From positions 62,001 to 126,000 of the forward strand of contig NZ_AP025315.1 of assembly GCF_036492835.1 (NCBI RefSeq): a stretch of DNA of 64,000 bases, written 5' to 3'. Positions 27,289-37,100 of this stretch are shown here, one piece after another. The stretch is from Fulvitalea axinellae (lineage in GTDB: Bacteria > Bacteroidota > Bacteroidia > Cytophagales > Cyclobacteriaceae). Position 1 is the first letter of the stretch. Each line of letters begins with the position of its first letter. The notes beneath the pieces are model-generated. The model was not told the origin of the DNA. It was given only the letters and a program-made list of their open reading frames with translations, and did not search any database. The translations under genes and the position numbers were made by a program.

Positions 27289-27879
27289 CTAATGTATATC
27301 AATCAAGAATAGTATGAACCCAGAAGTTGACAAGAACTCTCCTAGTTCGCATCTGAGTTTTTTTAATGCTGTGGACATACGAGCCTCTACCGCTTTTTTA
27401 GAGATACGTAATTCCTTTGCGATATCAGCGTATGTCATCCCAGAGAACCTATTCATTTCGAACACATCCCTCTGCTTTTCTGGGAGTTTGTCTATAGCAT
27501 GCCTAATTTTCATTTCCAAATCTCGCGCATTTAGTTCACTGAGAATCCCAGGAGTCTCAACACGATCCTTTCTTGCCAATGACACACTTTCATTATAGTT
27601 AAGACGTGTGCTCTCCCTCCGAAGGGCATCTAAGCTTTTGGTATAAACAGACTGAAAGAGATATGATTTAATAGGCTTCTCAAAGTCAATACGACCTCTA
27701 TCTTTCCATAAGCGTTCAAAGACTCCTTGAACGACATCTTCCGCTATATATGGACTATTTACTATAGTCCCTGCGTATCGACACAACGATGAATAATGGG
27801 TTCTGAATAGATGTTCGAATGCAACAAACTCATTAGAACGAACCTCTTCGCTCTTGTTTATCGTGTAGATTTCGGACAT
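27289..27879 (-). CDS. ECF RNA polymerase sigma factor (sigma-70 family)
   Basis: 196 aa from the ATG at 27877-27879; a GTG two codons upstream is less likely. Region 2 covers about residues 20-90 (FRTHYSSLCRYAG, EDVVQGVFERLWKD). Region 4 covers about 125-180 with the helix-turn-helix MTYADIAKELRISKKAVEARM. It ends in a hydrophobic tail (GFILFLIDIH). It should activate its own susCD operon when released by FecR. First gene of the sigma-FecR-SusC-SusD set. Confidence 0.93.
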   Translation of the reverse strand: MSEIYTINKSEEVRSNEFVAFEHLFRTHYSSLCRYAGTIVNSPYIAEDVVQGVFERLWKDRGRIDFEKPIKSYLFQSVYTKSLDALRRESTRLNYNESVSLARKDRVETPGILSELNARDLEMKIRHAIDKLPEKQRDVFEMNRFSGMTYADIAKELRISKKAVEARMSTALKKLRCELGEFLSTSGFILFLIDIH

Positions 27880-28351
27880 AGGCACACAACATTATAGGCA
27901 ATAGACTCAATAGGCTTTGTGTGCAGTTTCAGCATGGTAAAAGTCTAGAACAACCACGCATTTATGCAAAGTAATGCCAGACTTAAGTATTCTTCACTGG
28001 AAAGCAGAATGGCAGAACGAAAAAATTGACAAAACTACTGGAACTGGGTCGAATACCGCCATTGCCTAATTCCACACGTTTGCAAACTATAATATATTAC
28101 GTCAAAATTCAATTCTAGGTTAGCTTTTATTCATATTATATATAATTCAATTTTCATATACTATATAGTTTATCGTCCCGAAAAAGAAATAACACACACA
28201 CCTATAGATACAATATTACCTGATACTTTGCATTTATTACCCAAAAAAAGAATATAAATGTGTGTAACACCGAACTTTACCATCAAACAGCACCACCAAC
28301 ATTAGCCCCATATCAGCATACTTCAATTTAAGGATTGATTTTTAAATATTT
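27880..28351. other. Intergenic region upstream of the sigma-factor gene
   Basis: 472 bases, very A/T-rich between 28080 and 28260. The minus strand has a TAGTTTTG octamer (28037 to 28030) that fits TAnnTTTG and would give a leader of about 145 bases to the sigma gene. No coding sequence or clear hairpin is seen. Confidence 0.4.
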
Positions 28352-30880
28352 TTAACTTAACCCGCCCAACAACACCTTCAAATAGGTCTGCCTTTGGCTT
28401 GTATCAATATTCCTCACGGCCATAGACAATGCTTTCCGGCTTCCTACAAAAATTGCCAGTTTCCTTGCTCGGGTTAATCCAGTGTAGATCAAATTTCTGT
28501 AGAGCATCTTAAAATGCTGTGTAGCGACGGGTATAATGACAACATCAAATTCGCTTCCCTGTGATTTGTGAATGGTAATTCCGTAAGCTAGGTCCAATTC
28601 AATTAAGGATTCTTTTTTATATTCCACCAAGCGAGATTCTCCCCCTGTAAACCGGACTTCCATTCTCATTTCTTCGGTGTCCACCCGCTCTACTTTTCCG
28701 ATGTCTCCATTGAATACTTCCAGATCATAGTTATTTCGTCTTTGTATCACTCGGTCCCCTGGGCGGAATTTTCTATCTCCAACATTCAGTGTCGGTTTAC
28801 CGTCCGAAGCAGGGTTACATCTTTCCTGAATCATCGTATTCAGGTTTCGAGTGCCCAAGCTACCTCGGGTCATTGGAGATAAGATCTGTATTTCCAACGG
28901 GCCTTTGCGCTCCGGGATTGTTTTGGCGTAAAGTCTATGTATCATCTCCGTTGCCGTAAATCCATAACCCAATGATGACCATGGGTGTACCTTCCCTATT
29001 ACTTGTCGCAAGGCCTCCGCGTCGGTCTCAGATTGAAGCAGTTCACCTACATCCGCTTTCACAAACCTTTCGGGCACGTTGAAAATATAAGCTTTGGCCC
29101 CTCTATGCCTTATTTCCGATATTTCCTCTTCAGATATTTCTTCTGTATAATAATCTCCCGCTTCGTCCTGTATTACTGATTTATAAACTCCTGGTTCTTC
29201 TTGTACAAACGAATTTCCCGTATCCTGAATTACGTTTTTCATTACTCCCCGGATTTTTCGAATAAATCCGGCTTGTTCCTGTGTCGCTTCCTCGGAATCG
29301 ACAAAAAGACAATCCACATTTTGCGACCATACGTTGGGTACGTGAATCGGTGATTCTGGACGCGGGGTCTTTCCTTTATTTATTTCATGGGCATAAGTAA
29401 TGATTTCACTCTCTTTTCCTTGTCGGAAAATTTGGGTTAGATGAAAACATGGTACCGCTCCGCTGGCGATAATGTCTTTCAATACATTTCCCGCTCCGAC
29501 TGACGGCAATTGGTCCGCGTCACCGATAAACAAAACTCTGGCCTTTGGAGGAACCGCATCAAGCAACGACGCTGATAAGGAAATATCCAGCATCGAACAC
29601 TCATCGACAATCAAAAAATCCGTGTCTAAAGTATCTTCGGCGTTCTTCTTAAAGCGTCCGTTCGATGGATCCCAAACCAAAAGCCGGTGGATTGTCCGGG
29701 CTTCCTGGCCAATCACTTCAGACATTCGTTGAGACGCCCGGCCGGTTGGCGCTGCCAGGGTTACTTGCAAGCCCATCGCCACCGCAAGTTTTACGATAGT
29801 TTTTGTAGTGGTGGTTTTTCCACAACCTGGCCCACCCGTCAGTACCGAAAACTGATTGGCTACGATACCGGCAACACTCCTGCGCTGTTCGTCACTCAAT
29901 GGAAAAGGCTGTGTAGCGCAATAACGTTCCAACCAATTTTCCACTCGCTTTTTATCAATCGCCAAAGGCTTTACCAAAGACTTTATTACTGTAGCTGTAT
30001 TGGCCTCATCATAATAAAGGCTTTTGGCGTAGTAACACCATGTCGGGTCTTTGGCCTCGTCCTCTTTTACATCCCTATAGCGGATCTCATCATTGATTTC
30101 CTGCTCTTTCAATTGTTCCAAAACCAAATCCGGATCATCGACAGCTATCAGTTCTTTTACTCCCTCTAGAATCTGATCACGGGTAAGATAACAGTGCCCC
30201 TCTTCCCTACTGCTATTCAAGACATGCTTTATTGCCGCGCCAACCCTTAGCGGACTGTCTTTCGCGAATCCCATCGCAAGAGCAATTCTATCCGCCGAGA
30301 AAAATCCTATTCCATAAATGTCATAGGACAAACGGTATGGATTCTTTTTTACAATGCTAATAGCCTCATGCTCATACTGCTTGAAGATCTTCACTGCGAA
30401 AAGTGTACTTACGCCATACTCTTGCAAAAACATCATCACATCCCGAATGGACCGGTGCTCATTCCAAGCCCCGCTAATCTGATCCAATTTTGTCTTGGCG
30501 ATACCGGGCACTTCCATCAGACGCTCGATATTATCTTCGAACACATCCAAAGTTTTATCCCCAAAATGCTTTACGATTCGTTTGGCGGTAACCGGCCCCA
30601 CACCATATATCAAGCCCGAACCAAGATACTTTTCAAGCGCAGAAGCAGATGCGGGTTTTCGTTCAGTGACTTTTTCGGCTTTGAATTGCTCACCGTATTT
30701 GGGATGTTCGGTCCACGCTCCTTCAAAGTCTACCGTCGCACCCGCAAACACTTTACTTTGATGGACAGTCACCGTCACGACTTTTCCCGCCTGTCCTTGG
30801 GGAGTCACACGCAACACACTCCATCCAGTATCGGGACTATGAAAAGTCACCCGTTCCACTACGCCTCGAAGTATCTCCAT
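28352..30880 (-). CDS. recD2: RecD2-type 5'-3' DNA helicase (SF1B)
   Basis: 842 aa. An N-terminal OB-like domain is followed by helix-hairpin-helix repeats (GVGPVTAKRI, VPGIAKTKL, about residues 92-140). The helicase core has Walker A GGPGCGKTT (349-357), Walker B LIVDEC (425-430) and motif III GDADQLPSVG (455-464). The C-terminal SH3/UvrD-C part carries ITIHKSQGSEFD and YTGLTRAR. No RecB or RecC is nearby, fitting RecD2, a stand-alone repair helicase. An extra Glu-rich segment with a near repeat (VIQD...EE) lies at about residues 547-595. Monocistronic. Confidence 0.93.
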   Translation of the reverse strand: MEILRGVVERVTFHSPDTGWSVLRVTPQGQAGKVVTVTVHQSKVFAGATVDFEGAWTEHPKYGEQFKAEKVTERKPASASALEKYLGSGLIYGVGPVTAKRIVKHFGDKTLDVFEDNIERLMEVPGIAKTKLDQISGAWNEHRSIRDVMMFLQEYGVSTLFAVKIFKQYEHEAISIVKKNPYRLSYDIYGIGFFSADRIALAMGFAKDSPLRVGAAIKHVLNSSREEGHCYLTRDQILEGVKELIAVDDPDLVLEQLKEQEINDEIRYRDVKEDEAKDPTWCYYAKSLYYDEANTATVIKSLVKPLAIDKKRVENWLERYCATQPFPLSDEQRRSVAGIVANQFSVLTGGPGCGKTTTTKTIVKLAVAMGLQVTLAAPTGRASQRMSEVIGQEARTIHRLLVWDPSNGRFKKNAEDTLDTDFLIVDECSMLDISLSASLLDAVPPKARVLFIGDADQLPSVGAGNVLKDIIASGAVPCFHLTQIFRQGKESEIITYAHEINKGKTPRPESPIHVPNVWSQNVDCLFVDSEEATQEQAGFIRKIRGVMKNVIQDTGNSFVQEEPGVYKSVIQDEAGDYYTEEISEEEISEIRHRGAKAYIFNVPERFVKADVGELLQSETDAEALRQVIGKVHPWSSLGYGFTATEMIHRLYAKTIPERKGPLEIQILSPMTRGSLGTRNLNTMIQERCNPASDGKPTLNVGDRKFRPGDRVIQRRNNYDLEVFNGDIGKVERVDTEEMRMEVRFTGGESRLVEYKKESLIELDLAYGITIHKSQGSEFDVVIIPVATQHFKMLYRNLIYTGLTRARKLAIFVGSRKALSMAVRNIDTSQRQTYLKVLLGGLS

Positions 30881-31016
30881 AGAATGACTAAAATTGGTCT
30901 ATGCAAAGCTACCTTTTTCCTATCAGAAGGGCAAAAAGCCTAAGGATCAAAAATTTATACAGCTCCTAAAAATACAGATCAAAACATGTTTTAGTGTTTA
31001 TTCCGGGTATTGGCAT

Positions 31017-32291
31017 CTATCTTGGATTTTCTGTCGGTTCACGGTTAAGCTCTACGATAGCTGTAAAAACGTCACGGGCAATCGCTGGGAGCTCCTGTGC
31101 GTCACGGGTAAATTGTATCCGGCGGAGTTCGAATACAGGGACAGGTATCCGCCAATCACCCAGCCGGTCAAATCCGTACCAACCGCCCATAGTATCAAGT
31201 TGCCTTGCTTGCTCTCTTTTTCCGGGATAATAATCTTGGGTGAGAAAATCTTTTTCCAGAGGAATATTTCGAATCCATGTTGCCCTATCTAATCCGTCAA
31301 TGGCGTGGCAGCTGGCGGTAGGTTGGCCTTGCCTGATCCCTTTCGCAAAAAATTGATCCCTCATATCAAGTTTTGGCCCTTCGGGAAGGTCATACTCCAC
31401 TATTTCGAATATTCTCAAGAATGTGGTGCCGTCATCTTCCCTAAAAAACGCCATCTCGTCTATTGGCAACAAGTTGAATATTTGAGCGAAATCAGTCCTG
31501 GCCATAACCGGAAAATAGCTTTTGGGATAACTCAAAAAATTAATCATCGGACACTCTAAATAGTGAATCATATACGCGCACAGGTTCTTCAGCTCAATAC
31601 TCGGTTTCCATCCATCGAAAGGCTTAAACGTCTTTGAAAATTTTTCCAACGCCCGCTCAGCTCTTCCAAATGCGGTAGACATCGATTCTTTTTCTTTAAA
31701 AGCCGGAGGTTCGTTTACATCTTTAATCCTTGTAAACCTGCTTTCCTGAACACTGGGAGAAGGGTTTCCGGAAATCCGCATGAGGTCCGACATCTTCGAA
31801 AGGTGAACGCCTACCGTGGCTTGAGGGTGAAAGTCCGGCTCTGGCAACGCATCAAAAAAAGTCTCTGGCTTTAAAACAGTTCCCTTGTCCTTATAAGAAG
31901 TAATCGGATTAAGAGAATCGGGATGTGATCTCGCCTCAGCATGCATCAGCGTGACCAATTCGGTGATTTTCCGGAACGTACTGTCAAGTTTGGCCAGTCC
32001 CGAATCAGTCTCGGGAAAAGGGTCAGTGATAAATTCGGGTACCGATTCCGCTGAAGGCCTATCGGACGTCAGGCTGTAGCCTTCGCCTTTTAAAAGTTTT
32101 TCCTGAACCCCGTGGGGTCGCCTGTACGAAATGTTTTTTCTTTCCCCAGCCTCCGGCAGATATTGGGGATCTCGGCATTTCCACGTTCGCCAATTTTTAA
32201 CTTCCAACTCGAAACCGATCGCCCGTTGTATCACTGGTTCGCTTGACGACAACGGTTTACTTTTTGGAGCACGACGACGGTGTTCAAACAT
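31017..32291 (-). CDS. Orphan effector-like protein with VIQR leader and amidoligase-like fold
   Basis: 424 aa with the ATG at 32289-32291; the frame also opens at a TTG 21 codons upstream. A basic, Pro/Ser-rich leader ends in PVIQR, then AIGFELEV. The latter resembles the first strand of glutamine-synthetase-like amidoligases (G-x-E-x-E). Later ESVPEFITDPF resembles their second acidic strand and HPQATVGVHL their His strand. A MARTDFAQIFNLLP segment is also recalled from this group. No signal peptide or transmembrane helix. These similarities come from memory and are weak. Leaders of this type occur on DUF4157/contractile-injection-system cargo proteins. No close family named. Confidence 0.6.
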   Translation of the reverse strand: MFEHRRRAPKSKPLSSSEPVIQRAIGFELEVKNWRTWKCRDPQYLPEAGERKNISYRRPHGVQEKLLKGEGYSLTSDRPSAESVPEFITDPFPETDSGLAKLDSTFRKITELVTLMHAEARSHPDSLNPITSYKDKGTVLKPETFFDALPEPDFHPQATVGVHLSKMSDLMRISGNPSPSVQESRFTRIKDVNEPPAFKEKESMSTAFGRAERALEKFSKTFKPFDGWKPSIELKNLCAYMIHYLECPMINFLSYPKSYFPVMARTDFAQIFNLLPIDEMAFFREDDGTTFLRIFEIVEYDLPEGPKLDMRDQFFAKGIRQGQPTASCHAIDGLDRATWIRNIPLEKDFLTQDYYPGKREQARQLDTMGGWYGFDRLGDWRIPVPVFELRRIQFTRDAQELPAIARDVFTAIVELNREPTENPR

Positions 32292-32385
32292 GAATTCAAT
32301 CAGAAAATGTGGAAACAAACTCTGCAACTCAACATACAAATTCTGTTCCCCCAAGCTTATTCCTCAAATTCAGGAATACGCTATA

Positions 32386-32436
32386 TCAAAAATAAACGGG
32401 GCGTACCACTGGAACTTAATCCAGTAGACGCCCCGT
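32386..32436 (-). terminator. Terminator of the PorP-OmpA operon
   Basis: On the minus strand a two-part stem (ACGGGGCGT/ACGCCCCGT plus ACTGG/CCAGT inside) is followed by TTATTTTTG. It lies about 60 bases past the stop at 32497. Confidence 0.65.
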
Positions 32437-32496
32437 CACTCTAACACACCTTAATCAATAGAGTTTCTTTGTCGGAAACCGACCTGGCTTGATTTC

Positions 32497-34149
32497 TTAT
32501 TTTTCGAATTGAATATCCACTCTTCTATTCAAGAATTGTTTATTCTTTTCGGTAAATATAGGCTCCGATTCCCCTTTACTTTCTAATCGGATCTTCTCTG
32601 GATTGACACCCATTTCGATTAATAATTGTTTTACCATTTCCGCACGCTGAAGGCCAAGTTTCTCATTATATTTCTTCGCTCCAGTTTCATCAGTATGTCC
32701 AATCAAAACGACATTCGAATAATCATTCCCGTGGCTTTCCAGCAGTGACTTTATCATTTCTCGTTCTTTCTGGGTTACCGCAGAAGAATTCACAGCGGAG
32801 AAACGAACAGTCATTTTGCGATTATTCATTATAGTCCTAAGTGTTTCTTCTGTCCTGTAATTAATCATCAATGAATTAGTGTCCACTTCACGGGCTATAA
32901 TCGGAAGGCGATTTGGCATCGTCCTCTTCTTCATAGTTTTTGCCGTATTTTTCACTACAGTACGATTAGTCTTGGCCCTAGTTACAGTTCTCTTTTTTCT
33001 GCGTTTAGGCCGTCTTCTCCTTCTGCCAAACCAACCTCTATTTCTACGCTTACGGCTTTTGCGATATCGCTTTTTACTTTTTCTTCTTTTCTTGTATTTC
33101 TTCTTTTTGCTTTTACGCTTCTTTTTCTTTTTTACCTTTTTACTCTTCTTGTTTTTATCCAATTTAAAAAACACCTTTTCTGAGACTCTACGATAAACCA
33201 AAGCTACCTCACCGGCGCTTTGAATCGCTGGCGTCCTCTCTCCCATTGCTTGGTCAGCGGCTAACCAAATTTGCCAAGGGCCCATCTCCACTCCCAAACC
33301 ATAATGCGGACCAAATTCGGAGATATAAGCGCCCCGCATCATAATTCCGCTAATTTTCGATCTACGGTTCATAGAAAGTCGGGCTTCTACACCTCCCATA
33401 AACCTCAGATTCCCCGCCTGTGTCTGCGCCAAAACTGTCGGGCTAAGTTGCCAACGATTTTTATCCAATACCCTTGCTTTTCCATAAAAACTGAAGAGCA
33501 TTGGATAATCATAAGTGTTTTCGGCCGACCATTCCATGGACGGGTTATTTATATTCGTAGCGGAAAAGCCAACCCTAAACTTTTCTCTTCCCTTAGGATC
33601 AACAGAAAGCCATTCCGCTCCCGCTCCAAGAGAAAAAGTTGCGTCGCCCATATTCTCGCCAGGTTCCAAAGATGGCATATCACCTGAAAAGCCTTCCCAT
33701 GGAACGAATTGGGAACCCGTTCGCCAACGATCAGCATCTAATCGATAATCGATTTTCTCTAATCCTGCACCCAGCATCAAATAGTTTCCCTTGCCGGCGC
33801 TAAATGAAACCGCCAATTGCCCTCCATAATCAACCTGTTTAAGCGAACCATCGCCTCGCGTATTATCGCTTAAAGCTGAAAGTCCAACAGCTATCAATGG
33901 TCCGTTTTCCTTAAATAACCTGAATGGATAAGAGAATCCTAAGGCGAAAGAATTCAATTGAACGGAATTACCCATCCATTGCGTCCTATATAAAGCATTT
34001 CCATTGATAGTCCCATCGGCGATTGACGCAGGATTAAATTGCGCTTTCGAAATATCGAATAACGAATAACGAGCTTGCTGGGCGTGAGCGGTAAAAGTGA
34101 TAAAGGCCAAAGCCAAAACCGCAAAAATCCTTGTGATAGTCTGTTTCAT
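32497..34149 (-). CDS. PorP/SprF-family barrel fused to OmpA domain through a Lys/Arg-rich linker
   Basis: 550 aa. Signal peptide to about residue 23. Residues 24-325 form a PorP/SprF-type outer-membrane barrel (QQARYSLFDISKAQFNPA start is typical). Residues 332-388 are an extreme basic linker, roughly 70% Lys or Arg. Residues 445-550 are an OmpA-type peptidoglycan-binding domain (GHTDETGAKKYNEKLGLQRA, RRVDIQF). PorP/SprF proteins accompany T9SS substrates with type B C-terminal domains and probably hold them at the surface. It starts 12 bp after the stop of the type B-sorted protein at 34162, so the pair forms an operon. Confidence 0.9.
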   Translation of the reverse strand: MKQTITRIFAVLALAFITFTAHAQQARYSLFDISKAQFNPASIADGTINGNALYRTQWMGNSVQLNSFALGFSYPFRLFKENGPLIAVGLSALSDNTRGDGSLKQVDYGGQLAVSFSAGKGNYLMLGAGLEKIDYRLDADRWRTGSQFVPWEGFSGDMPSLEPGENMGDATFSLGAGAEWLSVDPKGREKFRVGFSATNINNPSMEWSAENTYDYPMLFSFYGKARVLDKNRWQLSPTVLAQTQAGNLRFMGGVEARLSMNRRSKISGIMMRGAYISEFGPHYGLGVEMGPWQIWLAADQAMGERTPAIQSAGEVALVYRRVSEKVFFKLDKNKKSKKVKKKKKRKSKKKKYKKRRKSKKRYRKSRKRRNRGWFGRRRRRPKRRKKRTVTRAKTNRTVVKNTAKTMKKRTMPNRLPIIAREVDTNSLMINYRTEETLRTIMNNRKMTVRFSAVNSSAVTQKEREMIKSLLESHGNDYSNVVLIGHTDETGAKKYNEKLGLQRAEMVKQLLIEMGVNPEKIRLESKGESEPIFTEKNKQFLNRRVDIQFEK

Positions 34150-34161
34150 CGGTATCTGCGA

Positions 34162-37100
34162 TTAGCGGGTTAGCTTTAAAGTACCTTCTGTTTTTCCTTC
34201 GAAGTTTACGGGTGAACCGTCAGCAAACTTGCCTGTCAGTTTCCAATAATAAATACCCGCCGGTTGTTCTGATCCGCTTATCTTACCGTCCCAACCGCTT
34301 TTCGCTTCCTCGGGGGAACTTGCCTCATACATCAGTTGGCCAAAACGATTAAAAATCATAAAACCAAAATCATTGAATTTCGCATGATAAAATATCCCGA
34401 AAGTATCATTCGCTCCGTCACCATTAGGCGAGAATAGTTCGGGAATAAACACTGCGTACTTCACAGAAACCGAAAACTTGGACTCGTCTTCACAACCATG
34501 CTCATTCGTAGCTTTCAACGTATATTCACCATCCTCCAAGGCCTCAAAATTGATAGGGTTTGAGACCGATCCTCCGGGAGTCAACTCAAGAGATAATCCA
34601 CCTTCACTTACGCTAATTGGAATTTCAAGCGGTTCCCCATAAAAAGCATCAGTGTTTGTTGATCCAACACTTACCTCAACCTTACTGCCGGCCAAAGTCA
34701 GTAAGCCATGTATACAGCGATAGGCTGGGTCATATCCAATCTTATATTCATGTACAAAGTTCCCGTCAATTACAGTCTCTGCGGAGGTTCCTTCTGTTCC
34801 AAGCGTAAGATTCTCCCACCAAAACCCAGAAGCGTTTTCAGAATTTGGATAAACGAATGTTTCCCCGTGACAGATTGTTTCACTCTCAATAAACAGTTTG
34901 TCATCTTCAGGATTCGCTTGCTGAATTGCCCAGATTACGTTTTCATCACAATCAACGGCTCCCACTTTATTTCCGAAAAGAACGTCATCACCTACAACTT
35001 CATAATCCAAGGTAACATGGTCACCCAAATCGCCTTTTTCCGAAGAAATCCAGTTGGCTAAAGACCCGTCGGGTAAGGAAAACTGAATAGTCTCTTTTGC
35101 GCAAGACAGCGTATCCGCTTTTAGTCTCACTGTACTTCCACGGAGACGAAGACGGCCGAATACGCATTTCTGTTCAGGATCATATCCAACCTCGAAGTTA
35201 TTGACGAACTTACCTTCCACCTCAAAAGAAGCGTCGGAGCTCTCTTCTCCTGTATCCAGATTTTTCCACCAAAAGCCCGGCGCTCCATCCGGATTTGGAA
35301 AATCGAGTGAACGCCCTTCGCAGACTACAGTATCAATATCGAAAAGTAAATCCGCATCTGAATTTAGCTGTTCTATATTCCAAGCCCTTACCTCACACTC
35401 ATCACTGTCTTTAATTTTGGCACTCAGAATATCATTCGCCTCAATTTTATAACTAATCGAAGAACTCTCACCTAAATCACCCGAACGCTCTGAATTCCAT
35501 AATGCGGTAAGCGGAGAAGGCAAAGACAGGTCAAGCATTGTTCCAGCGCACAAAGCCGTATCAAGCTCTATTCGTTTTTCTTTTGGAGTTACGGTCACTT
35601 TACCCGACAAACAAGCGTGCTTGTTATCATATCCTACTATAAAAGAAAGCTTCTTGTCCCCTTCAATCAAAACAGCTTTTGATGTATTCTGAATGTCGGA
35701 ATCTTCTGGCATCCACCATATAGGAGGCGTCCCTTCCCATTTCTCGAAACTATATTCGCTACCTTTACATACATCAATCTCTTTATCGTATAATTTCTTT
35801 CCGCCTGCGTCGGATACTTTTATATTCCAAACAAAATTATTTTTACAATCCGAGCTACCCCTCTCATTAGCGTAAACAGCATCTTCTTCGTCAGGCACTG
35901 TGTATTCTAATGAATTACCCTGTCCTAACATGCCGTATACATCGGAAAACCAAACAGCCTCCAGAGTTCCAGGCATCTTAAAATTTATCTTCTTACCTGA
36001 ACAAGCCACTGTATCCTTTTCTATAAAATCAAAACAGACCCTCATTGGCTCATACTTCGGAAACGCCCCTGTAACAACACAGTCACCTGGTCTGTAAGTT
36101 TTTGTTTTAGGGTAATCAAGCTTATATGTATGATAGGAATTATCTAATGGAAGAATCTGGAGGATATAGTCTCCTTTTTCCAAATTCTCGATGATCATTG
36201 TATTCGTATTTGTATGATATGACGGACCTGTCACATAACGGCGATACTCCGTTTTACTATAATTTACCCCCGCAAAATGGTTTATCTTTAATGGCTTACC
36301 AAAGTCTTGAAGCCTCAACTCATATCCAATCACAGAACTTGAGCTATGGTCATCAGACGTCGACGGCCAAATGAGTACAAGCCGATCTCTGGCTAAAAAA
36401 TGTTCAACTTTATCTACTAACCTCGGACCATAGTTTTTCGGAGCTTGATTTTCAAAAAACGCTATGGTTGTATCTTTAGAAACAAAAATGTCAAGATCAC
36501 CGTCAAAATCATAATCAGCGGGGAAAGCCCTTCCTCCAAATGAAGAGGCGCTGTCAAAAGGTAACTCCCGTTCAAATCCTTTACTGGATCGCTTAAAAAA
36601 AACAGGGGGTAAACTATCGGAAGAAATCAATAAATCTGATTTCCCATCACTATTCAAATCGGCAATAAAAACAGAATTTGGGTACGGAACTTTTGTGTCG
36701 ACTTCATAAATGGTATCCTTTAGCGTATTTCCCGCCTTTGCCCTAAGAAACCCTAATGAGTCAATATAAACCCAATCTTGGGTTCCGTCATCGTCAAAAT
36801 CTTCTAACAGAAACAATGAACGCTCTTCGATTTCCCAATCTATCGTATCACGCTTTAATTTAAACTTTCCTTTATTAAATAAACTAATCGCCTCAGTGGA
36901 ATCCGCTACTAAATAATCACGATACCCATCATAATTAAAATGACCAACCAGTAACCGGCCTTCATATGTCCCCAGAGTATCTTGTCGCCCTATTTCCGGC
37001 TTCCCCTCAAGCCACTCCAATAGACTTAGCTTTCCTTTTTCATCCAAAAAAACAAACTCCGCCAAGCCGTCATTATCCGCATCGGTAAGTTCGGCCTCAG

